From contig CAMYNE010000248.1 in NCBI GenBank assembly GCA_947259675.1, positions 1 through 9,302 on the forward strand: a DNA stretch of 9,302 bases, in the 5' to 3' direction. The stretch comes from an uncultured Pirellulaceae bacterium (lineage in GTDB: Bacteria; Planctomycetota; Planctomycetia; Pirellulales; Pirellulaceae). Of this stretch, positions 1 to 5,490 are shown one piece after another. The notes beneath the pieces are model-generated. The model was not told where the DNA came from and did no database searches. It worked only from the letters and a program-made list of their open reading frames with translations. How positions within the stretch are numbered: position 1 is the stretch's first letter; every line of letters begins with the position of its first letter. Position numbers and translations under genes: made by a program.

Positions 1-535
1 ATTTCATCGAAAGAGGCTCGACCTGAGTGACGATTTCCATTTTGTCGATACGACCATGACAAGAAACGCAACTCACGCCACGGCTGATGTGTACGGAGTG
101 ATTGAAGTAAACAAAATCAGGAAGATCGTGCACACGTTCCCATTCAATTGGCACATTGTCTTCGAGGCTCTCGCGCACTTTGGTCAGCAAAGTGCTTTCA
201 GGTTGGATGACGCCGAGGGTGACGGGTTGACCCTGTTCGTCAACCTTGACGCGGTTGCCGCCATGACAATTGCCACAAGTTGACGTCGGAGGAATGGCTG
301 CATGCCCGGCTTTTTCAACGGTGTTGTGGCAGTACCGGCAATCGAGCTTCAATGCTCCAGCATGTATCTTGTGACTAAATGGAACCGGTTGCTTCGGCTG
401 ATGTCCAACGTTGATAATCGAAGGATGAATGCCGGCGAACAAGCAGGTTGCCAGATACCCCGCGACCGCGAGACCACCGCCAATAACAAGCAAGGTAAAT
501 TTGTTAACCCAGCTTGGAAATTGAAACTCTTGCAT
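1..535 (-). CDS. actA: ActA, multihaem cytochrome c subunit of alternative complex III (5' part, partial)
   Basis: This is the N-terminal 178 residues of a gene that runs off the left edge with no stop. It begins MQEFQFPSW, has one membrane segment at about residues 13-36, and then three c-type haem sites: CRYCH (66-70), CGNCH (87-91) and CVSCH (156-160). The first follows the family-like context PFSHKIHAG, where extra His residues can serve as distal haem ligands. This arrangement matches the pentahaem subunit ActA of alternative complex III, the membrane complex that oxidises quinol and passes electrons to cytochrome c or an oxidase. The remaining two haem sites would lie beyond the edge. 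The protein should be membrane-anchored with its haems outside the cytoplasm. The ATG at 535 is supported by GGTGAG five bases upstream. In known clusters actA comes first, so actB and the rest would be expected further left. Another multihaem c3-type cytochrome is the main alternative. Confidence 0.88.
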   Translation of the reverse strand, partial: MQEFQFPSWVNKFTLLVIGGGLAVAGYLATCLFAGIHPSIINVGHQPKQPVPFSHKIHAGALKLDCRYCHNTVEKAGHAAIPPTSTCGNCHGGNRVKVDEQGQPVTLGVIQPESTLLTKVRESLEDNVPIEWERVHDLPDFVYFNHSVHISRGVSCVSCHGRIDKMEIVTQVEPLSMK

Positions 536-540
536 TACAG

Positions 541-546
541 CTCACC
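541..546 (-). promoter_or_regulatory. Ribosome binding site of actA
   Basis: On the minus strand GGTGAG lies five bases before the ATG at 535. It supports that start, which also places the membrane anchor directly at the N terminus as expected for ActA. Confidence 0.5.
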
Positions 547-1116
547 AAAAAACGATTCCAGATGTCGTGCCAACAAGCACGATCACAAGCCAAATTGACT
601 GCCAAATATTTCTCGAAATCCGGTATCAGAAGCGCAACCGTTTGAACTATTCGGACGGGCGAGAAAAGCCAGTTTTGTCAATTCATAAACCGCAGAATTT
701 AAGATAATCTTACATAGGCGTCGACGTGGTAATTGGTCGCATACTTTTGGGGGGTGCAAGAGCGTTTTCAGTCGGCAAAAATCGAAGTGAAACAGGCCTC
801 GAGAAGGCTCTCGACGTCGCGACAAACGGTCGTAAACGTCGGTTTGGGTTGAACTAGGCAGAATACAAAGACTGCGCGTTTTTTAGAATGAGCGACCGAC
901 TCGCCAATTAGTAATTGACGGCAAATACGGCTGGATTTGAACGAAACGAAGCAAGTCATTCTGAGAGAGCTTTAACGACGGAAGAATCTCGCAATTGCAC
1001 GAGAGATCCTTCACCTCGCTCCACTCAGTTCAGGATGACTTTCGTCTCCATTTTTCAAGCAGAAGAAAAGGACATGATATGGGAAGCAACAGCGCAGACG
1101 ACCTGTGATCGAGGCT
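547..1116. other. Gene-free stretch between actA and regA with a palindromic repeat
   Basis: No convincing gene is visible in about 570 bp. Open frames here encode Arg/Cys/Ser-rich products with no recognisable domain. The stretch must contain the actA promoter because regA, the next gene upstream on the same strand, ends about 580 bp away. On the minus strand a perfect TTGACA occurs (plus-strand positions 676-681), but no good -10 box sits 16-18 bases downstream. A short palindrome TAAGAT-A-ATCTTA lies at 700-712. The right part holds the repeat at 955-1039, described separately. Confidence 0.5.
955..1039. repeat. Palindromic intergenic repeat, copy 1
   Basis: This 85-bp imperfect palindrome has outer arms GTCATTCTGA and TCAGGATGAC and inner arms GAAGAATCTCG and CGAGAGATCCTTC around a short centre. 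Its right half, read on the minus strand, matches the left half of the repeat at 5313-5396 at all 31 aligned bases, apart from one 9-base insertion here. The copy lies 77 bp past the regA stop codon. Size, palindromic form and intergenic position fit a REP-like or small non-autonomous element. It could also act as a transcript 3' end. No protein is encoded. Confidence 0.7.
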
Positions 1117-1638
1117 CTACGGCGCATTTTTCTTCAGTTTTCGCTGCAGCGTGCGACGAGGAATATCCAGCCTGCGAGCCGCTTCTGAGATGTTCCCCCC
1201 GCAGTCCGCCAGAACTCGTTGAATGTGCTCCCACTGGGCTTCGGCAAGGGATGGTGGGGGAAAGTCGGGGGTTGGCGACGGCCCCGATGTAAACGCGGAA
1301 AGAACTTGATCTGCATCGGCTGGTTTGGTCACGTAATTAATTGCGCCCAGTTTGACCGCTTCGACCGCATTGGTGATGCTTCCGTAGCCCGTCAATATCA
1401 CGGCTTTGGTGTCGGGTGAAACTCTCAATAGTTCAGTCAGCAAATCCAAACCGCTACGACCGGGCATTTTCAAATCAAGCACCGCTCTTTCGGGCTGGAA
1501 CGATATCGCGGTTTCAATCGCCGATTCAAAATCGTATGCCGTACGAACATTGAAGCCACGACGCACAAAAGCCTTTTCAAGTCGTTGACGAAGAATTTCA
1601 TCGTCGTCGACAACCAGAATGGAAATGTTTTCGTTCAT
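1117..1638 (-). CDS. regA: RegA/PrrA/ActR-type redox response regulator
   Basis: This 173-residue response regulator has a receiver domain (about 5-115) and a Fis-type helix-turn-helix (about 149-169). The receiver has the acidic cluster D11-D13, phosphoacceptor D55 in LDLKMPG, T83 and K105, so it looks fully functional. A proline-rich hinge (PSPTPDFPPPS, 120-130) joins the halves, as in RegA. The C terminus GGNISEAARRLDIPRRTLQRKL is characteristic of the RegA/PrrA/ActR family, which controls respiration, photosynthesis and nitrogen genes in Proteobacteria. The gene follows regB with a 30-bp gap, so the two are probably one operon. The start at 1638 gives the normal N terminus of a receiver (ISILVVDDD). 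The ribosome site is weak (AAGAG). The nearby ActA gene is a plausible target, by inference only. Confidence 0.92.
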   Translation of the reverse strand: MNENISILVVDDDEILRQRLEKAFVRRGFNVRTAYDFESAIETAISFQPERAVLDLKMPGRSGLDLLTELLRVSPDTKAVILTGYGSITNAVEAVKLGAINYVTKPADADQVLSAFTSGPSPTPDFPPPSLAEAQWEHIQRVLADCGGNISEAARRLDIPRRTLQRKLKKNAP

Positions 1639-1668
1639 CGTTGCTCTTAGATGTTAAATGATTGAAGT

Positions 1669-2985
1669 TCAATTGAGCGGTAACCAAACCGTAACACACG
1701 TGCCTTGATGAGGTTGCGACTCTATTGTGATTCGACCGTCCAGTCGTTTTATCACGTTCGTAGCCAAAAAGACTCCCAATCCCATCCCTCTTCCGGGAGC
1801 TTTTGTGGTAAAAAACGGCTCACTGACGCGATCCAGCACTTCAACGGTCATACCTGGACCGTGATCACGAATCTGTAAACGCCATTCAGTACCCGTTTTT
1901 TGCACGTCGATGTTCACGGGTGACCCACCTTCGTCCGCATCAATCGCGTTCTGAACGAGGCCACGAAGTGCTTGGCTTAAGCCGACGATTGGCACATTGA
2001 CCGTTGCAGTTTCCAATTCTGGTGACAAATCGAGCAAAACCTGGTCTTGAGCGGGAAGTTCGCTGAGAATGACATCCATCAGGCCTGGAATCGTAGTTTT
2101 TTGAATTGACTCTCCGATTGCTTGGCCCGCGTGACTTGCCATTCGATCAAGAATGGTACGACAACGATCCAATTGACTACGAATCAGGTGCACATCCTCA
2201 ATAACGTCTTCCGCACCCGGAAAATCGGGTGGGTGTTCGTCAAACGCTTTCTCCACATCCCGGGCAACGATGGCAATGGTGCTGAGCGGCGTGGCTAATT
2301 CATGAGCTGCACCGGCGGCGAGAGTTCCGAGTGCCTCCAGTTTTTCACTGCGCGACTGCAAGACATGGGCTTTTCGGACTTCCAATTGTTGATTTCGTAG
2401 CTCACCCGTTAATCGGGTCATAAAGTAAACGATGACGCTGGCGCAAGTTGAAAAAGCCGCCAGGAATCCGAGTTGTGCCAGTGATGGTTCACCACGCACT
2501 CGTATCGGTTTCAGGTCGACGCCCAGATTGAGTTGGTCAAGCTGATGGTGATCGAACAATAGACCCGCAAAACAAATAATCGACATAATGTTAAGCCGCC
2601 AGGCCCAATTACGGTTCAAAACCAATGCACAGAGGCTGAGATTGACGAAGAAGAATAAAGTAAAGGGGTTGTTGGGTCCGCCGGTCGCATAGAGCAAAGC
2701 GGTGAGGGACAGCATATCCATCACCATCACCAGTCCGAGAATCAGGTCCCACCTGAGCGGTTGCCGATTTGGACTGTTTAACCAGCGACGGAACCAGACG
2801 TGCAAAATCAGATTGGAAACCGTCGTTAATGAAATCACGATCTGCAAAGCCCAGATTGTGTCGATCCTGATTCTGAGCAGTAAAACAACGGTGACGATGG
2901 TTCCGAGCTGGCCGAAAATCGCGACCCATCGAAGTCGGATCAGCCAATGAGCGTTGACGATAAATCGTTCGGATGGACTGGGCAT
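1669..2985 (-). CDS. regB: RegB/PrrB/ActS-type redox-sensing histidine kinase
   Basis: This 438-residue membrane histidine kinase has an N-terminal part (about 18-190) with several hydrophobic segments, six by the family model. It contains GGPNNPF at 102-108, which fits the RegB quinone-binding motif GGxxNPF. The H-box is AAHELATPLST with phosphorylated H228. C275 in RCRTIL lies where RegB has its redox-active cysteine. The ATPase domain has N-box LVQNAIDA (343-350), G1 DHGPGM (374-379), EPFFTTK (389-395) and G2 GRGMGLG (398-404). In characterised relatives quinone binding and cysteine oxidation turn the kinase off. The H-to-C spacing is 47 residues, a little longer than in Rhodobacter RegB (about 40). 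Length is near the family norm. The ATG at 2985 has no obvious ribosome site. It is probably co-transcribed with regA and divergent from the gene at 3109. Confidence 0.93.
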   Translation of the reverse strand: MPSPSERFIVNAHWLIRLRWVAIFGQLGTIVTVVLLLRIRIDTIWALQIVISLTTVSNLILHVWFRRWLNSPNRQPLRWDLILGLVMVMDMLSLTALLYATGGPNNPFTLFFFVNLSLCALVLNRNWAWRLNIMSIICFAGLLFDHHQLDQLNLGVDLKPIRVRGEPSLAQLGFLAAFSTCASVIVYFMTRLTGELRNQQLEVRKAHVLQSRSEKLEALGTLAAGAAHELATPLSTIAIVARDVEKAFDEHPPDFPGAEDVIEDVHLIRSQLDRCRTILDRMASHAGQAIGESIQKTTIPGLMDVILSELPAQDQVLLDLSPELETATVNVPIVGLSQALRGLVQNAIDADEGGSPVNIDVQKTGTEWRLQIRDHGPGMTVEVLDRVSEPFFTTKAPGRGMGLGVFLATNVIKRLDGRITIESQPHQGTCVTVWLPLN

Positions 2986-3108
2986 GGAATGGATCGAAAC
3001 GATTTCGAGATTGAGTTCAGGTCGTTATACTAACAGGATTGCGGTTGTTTTGCTGTGAAAGAGGTGGATTCCGGCCAAAAGGCCCGTCATCTATTCCCCA
3101 GGTGTCTT
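2986..3108. promoter_or_regulatory. Divergent intergenic region between regB and the 3109 gene
   Basis: These 123 bp separate two genes read away from each other, so both promoters should lie here. I cannot point to convincing -35/-10 boxes on either strand. Autoregulation by RegA is possible but no operator can be named from the sequence. Confidence 0.35.
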
Positions 3109-3672
3109 ATGAATACAAATCAGTCCGATACAAGCCAAGCACCAGACTCGGGGTCCAAGTCCGGCGATCGGGCAATTTTGGGACCCGACCGATCTTCAAA
3201 GGCGCTTCAGAAAACGCCTCAGCTAAGCCATCGTGGCTTGACCTTGATGTTGTCGCTCATGTGTCTGGTTCCGATCATCACAATTTTTGTTCTCTGGCAA
3301 ATGATGCCACCTGTCTACGAAGGTCAACTTGAGGCGTCCGTGACAGCGGTCGGAATCCCCCCGGCTGAGTTCTACCTGCCTCATTATTCGAAACGGCCGG
3401 AGTTCAATACGGGGGACCTGATTGTTAGGAACGAAAGTGACCAGGATTGGACACATCTGAATATTCAAGTTAATCGCCATTACCAGATTTATGATGTTGA
3501 GCCGATTCCGGCACGTGGTGAGCGTACGTTCAATCTGGATCGGTTTGTCAGCCGAACCGGCGCCCGTTTTCAGTTGCGATACAACCCGCTAAAATCCGTG
3601 CGAATTTATGCGCGCAGACCGACCAAGGACCGTGCCACGTTCTATCATGAGTTTCAACAAGAAGCCGAATAA
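3109..3672 (+). CDS. Single-pass membrane protein of unknown function
   Basis: This 187-residue protein is not recognised. Residues 1-42 are polar and Ser/Gln/Asp-rich. A strong hydrophobic segment at about 43-65 (LTLMLSLMCLVPIITIFVLW) forms one membrane helix. Residues 70-187 are a probable beta-rich domain, likely outside the cytoplasm. It contains DLIVRNESDQDW and ends in charged residues. The domain has no Cys and no metal or haem motif. The ATG at 3109 is chosen because AGGTG lies four bases upstream. A GTG at 3055 would add 18 residues. The gene is divergent from the RegBA pair and precedes the receiver/ATPase gene on the same strand with a gap of about 185 bp. A link to respiratory assembly or signalling is only a guess from position. 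Confidence 0.7.
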   Translation: MNTNQSDTSQAPDSGSKSGDRAILGPDRSSKALQKTPQLSHRGLTLMLSLMCLVPIITIFVLWQMMPPVYEGQLEASVTAVGIPPAEFYLPHYSKRPEFNTGDLIVRNESDQDWTHLNIQVNRHYQIYDVEPIPARGERTFNLDRFVSRTGARFQLRYNPLKSVRIYARRPTKDRATFYHEFQQEAE

Positions 3673-3857
3673 TCATTTTTTGGCTCAATGAATTTTGAAA
3701 ACCGTTGCCATGTGGGGTTTGGATGTAAAAATGAGAGTTAGCCGTTTTTCGCTCGTGGACCCTGCCCTCAAGCCGCCTATTGATTAGTGATCTTGATCAC
3801 TCGAATGACGCACACTTCCAGAGCTGCTTCGTCGACCTGTTTTTCAATGGTTTAGTC

Positions 3858-4736
3858 GTGCAAAGAATTCTGCTAATTGAAAACAACGCGAAAGACCGCG
3901 ATTGGATTGCAACTCTGTTGGATATCCAGCCAGAATGGCACCTGGAATTTGCGGAAACCCACCAGCAGGCGTTCGATTGGGTTCAACTTGCCTTACCGGA
4001 CATGATCGTTACCGCGCTACAACCTCCATACGTTGACGGAGTGGAAATCGTCAAGGAAGTTCGTCGTCGACAAGCCAGAATCCCGATCGTGTTGATCACC
4101 GCCCAAGGTTGCGAGAAAATGGCGGTGGAGGCTCTCAAGTTGGGTGCGACGAGTTTTTCGCCGCGCGCGAGGCTGGAGCAGGATCTGGTACAAACCATTC
4201 GCCATGTTTTTGATGTCTCACAACACATGGCCTACACCCACGATACTTCAAAACTCCCGGCTCCTCAGCAAGCCGCGTTTGTTCTTGAAAACGATTTGAA
4301 TCTGATTGGTCCACTCATCGAGCATTTGCAAAACAACCTTCCCAGCTGGTCAGAAAGCGATCGTTTGCAAATCGGCATGGCCATGGATGAAGCGCTCTTG
4401 AATGCGATGCACCATGGAAATCTGGAGGTCGATTCAAGTTTGCGCGACGAAGACTATGATCGGTATTACAAGGCTGTGCGCGAACGCAACTGCCAGCCAC
4501 CGTTTTGTGATCGTCGGGTGCGTCTGGAGGCCGAATTCTCAGACCAACATATCTGCGTCCAGATTTCCGATGAAGGCCCCGGGTTTGACCCCCAATCAAT
4601 TCCTGATCCCCGTTCCCAGGAGAACCTCCACAAAGTGAGTGGGCGAGGCCTGTTTCTGATTCGGTCGTTCATGGATCACGTCACCCACAACCGCAATGGC
4701 AATCAGATTACGATGACGAAGTTGCGAAGAAATTAG
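3858..4736 (+). CDS. Degenerate receiver domain fused to RsbW-like ATPase
   Basis: The protein has about 292 residues. Residues 1-120 have a CheY-like receiver fold (MQRILLIENN at the start, VLITAQG with T81). The phosphoacceptor position reads MIVTALQPPYVDG, so the Asp is replaced by A53. The first acidic pocket is E8-N9 and the usual signalling Lys is R103. Residues about 150-290 form a serine-kinase-type HATPase with N-box DEALLNAMHHGN (177-188), G1 DEGPGFDP (238-245) and G2 SGRGLFL (261-267), all intact, and no H-box. This layout resembles RsbW/SpoIIAB anti-sigma-factor kinases coupled to a receiver. A role in a partner-switching or stress pathway is inferred. Start: GTG at 3858 begins exactly at the receiver. 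A TTG at 3780 would add 26 unlikely residues. Neither has a clear ribosome site. Confidence 0.85.
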   Translation: MQRILLIENNAKDRDWIATLLDIQPEWHLEFAETHQQAFDWVQLALPDMIVTALQPPYVDGVEIVKEVRRRQARIPIVLITAQGCEKMAVEALKLGATSFSPRARLEQDLVQTIRHVFDVSQHMAYTHDTSKLPAPQQAAFVLENDLNLIGPLIEHLQNNLPSWSESDRLQIGMAMDEALLNAMHHGNLEVDSSLRDEDYDRYYKAVRERNCQPPFCDRRVRLEAEFSDQHICVQISDEGPGFDPQSIPDPRSQENLHKVSGRGLFLIRSFMDHVTHNRNGNQITMTKLRRN

Positions 4737-4795
4737 TTTTGGATAGACCAGATTTGTTGTTTGGGCGATAGGCTTAATTTGCTTTCTGAAATGTG

Positions 4796-4930
4796 AGATG
4801 GGTGTAACTCGCTTGCCTCAATAGAATTGGCAAGAAACCCCCGCGTTCACGCGGCGGGAGGTTCATCTTCGGCCTAGCTTTAACAAGCATTAGCAAATAG
4901 CAGACCGAGGTAGGCGAGTTGCACCCATTT
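4796..4930 (+). repeat. 135-bp inverted-repeat element able to fold as a long helix (ncRNA or MITE-like)
   Basis: Bases 4796-4819 pair with 4907-4930 over 24 consecutive positions. Twenty pairs are Watson-Crick and four are G-U when read as plus-strand RNA (4797/4929, 4805/4921, 4813/4913, 4815/4911). On the minus strand those four would be A-C mismatches. Inside are a GC-rich hairpin at 4834-4864 with loop TTCA and a small hairpin GCTT-TAAC-AAGC at 4877-4888. No reading frame of note lies inside. The element starts 60 bp after the receiver/ATPase gene. It could be a structured non-coding RNA, a transcript 3' end or a small non-autonomous mobile element with terminal inverted repeats. No flanking target duplication is obvious. 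Confidence 0.6.
4834..4864. terminator. Possible GC-rich terminator hairpin
   Basis: CCGCG-TTCA-CGCGG forms a perfect 5-bp core, extended by CCC/GGG across a one-base bulge and by A/T-rich flanks. On the minus strand the stem is followed by TTTCTT, resembling a rho-independent terminator. On the plus strand the run after it (GGTTCATCTT) is weaker. It lies about 100 bp downstream of the plus-strand gene ending at 4736 and nests in the larger element at 4796-4930. Confidence 0.35.
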
Positions 4931-4946
4931 GCGATCTGAAATTCTC

Positions 4947-5004
4947 AAATCTGAAACGGTTAATCACAACACGATTCAGATTTCAATTTGGATTTGTTCC
5001 AAAT
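4947..5004. repeat. Two small inverted repeats in AT-rich spacer
   Basis: AAATCTGAA (4947-4955) is inverted at 4975-4983 (TTCAGATTT). ATTTGGA (4986-4992) is inverted at 4998-5004 (TCCAAAT) with a five-base loop. Both lie just upstream of the lipoprotein remnant at 5076 and may be part of its old promoter or leader. No function can be assigned. Confidence 0.35.
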
Positions 5005-5075
5005 CTATACTGTAAACGAACGAATATCGATGTATTCTGTTTTAAGTCAATTGACCTGCAACAGCGAGTTCATTT

Positions 5076-5249
5076 ATGAAAAAGACAGCTCTTATTACCA
5101 TCTTCTTCTTGTGTAGTTTACCAATGCTCGGTTGCGGGTCGACATGATGAGGGGGTGGCGGTGCCATTCAGCCCAGTTCGGGCTCTGACCAATCTATCAA
5201 TCTCGACGCGGATGAACCCATTCAATTGGATAAAATCAATGAAAAATGA
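5076..5249 (+). pseudogene. Small lipoprotein gene interrupted by two tandem in-frame TGA codons
   Basis: From the ATG at 5076 the frame reads a lipoprotein signal peptide: a KK start, hydrophobic LITIFFLCSLPML, then GCGS with the lipidation cysteine at residue 20. After residue 23 come two consecutive TGA codons (5145-5150). The same frame then continues through GGGG and a Ser/Asp/Gln-rich tail (AIQPSSGSDQSINLDADEP) to a third stop, TGA at 5247-5249. The tail looks like a mature lipoprotein linker, so the two halves appear to belong together as a protein of about 56 residues. The simplest reading is a pseudogene or a sequencing error. As it stands only a 23-residue lipid-anchored peptide would be made. 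Selenocysteine is unlikely for two adjacent codons. Confidence 0.55.
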
Positions 5250-5312
5250 CGGGTTGTGTCGCTAGAGCTCCCTTCCAATGAACTTCCATCTTAGTCGGCA
5301 AAAGGCGGAGAT

Positions 5313-5396
5313 GTCATCCTGAACCGAGGTGAAGGATCTCTCGTTGGGATTGTTCGAACACAAGTTCCTTCGGTCACTGGAGCTCCCCAGGATGAC
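5313..5396. repeat. Palindromic intergenic repeat, copy 2
   Basis: This 84-bp element is bounded by GTCATCCTGA and CCAGGATGAC, which are inverted. Its left half (5313-5343) equals the minus-strand right half of the copy at 955-1039 (GTCATCCTGAAC plus CGAGGTGAAGGATCTCTCG), lacking nine bases present there. The two copies are thus inverted relative to each other. The centre and right arm have diverged, so the hairpin is less regular than in copy 1. Confidence 0.7.
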
Positions 5397-5426
5397 AGAT
5401 TGCGCTAACTCGGTCTCAATATCAAT

Positions 5427-5475
5427 GTCATTTGTTACGTTGTGCCGCGCAGCGGAATGTGGAGCTCAGAATGAC
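5427..5475. repeat. Short degenerate repeat with GTCATT/AATGAC ends
   Basis: This 49-bp stretch has ends GTCATTT and GAATGAC and includes GGAGCTCAGAATGAC, resembling the outer arm of the repeats at 955 and 5313 (GTCATTCTGA on the minus strand). It ends 15 bp past the stop codon of the minus-strand gene at 5491. It may be a decayed or partial third copy. Confidence 0.4.
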
Positions 5476-5490
5476 TTACGACTTGCACGC

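Noticed and set aside
56..598. Two plus-strand open frames over the actA region
   Set aside because: The opposite strand encodes three CxxCH haem sites and an uninterrupted cytochrome, so these are shadows.
676..681. TTGACA box on the minus strand as an actA promoter
   Set aside because: No acceptable -10 hexamer at the right spacing; a six-base match alone is expected by chance.
583..825. 80-residue open frame on the minus strand upstream of actA
   Set aside because: No domain, Arg/Cys-rich random-like composition, no ribosome site; overlaps the region expected to hold the actA promoter.
768..959. 63-residue open frame on the minus strand
   Set aside because: No recognisable features and no ribosome site; lies in the repeat-bearing spacer.
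915..1292. 125-residue open frame on the plus strand
   Set aside because: It runs through the palindromic repeat and then antisense to regA, whose protein is clearly conserved.
5145..5150. TGA codons read as selenocysteine
   Set aside because: Two adjacent TGA codons in a small lipoprotein with no recognisable SECIS-type hairpin immediately after them make this implausible.
5144..5188. Translational restart at ATGATG inside the lipoprotein remnant
   Set aside because: The alternative frame gives only about 14 residues with no features.
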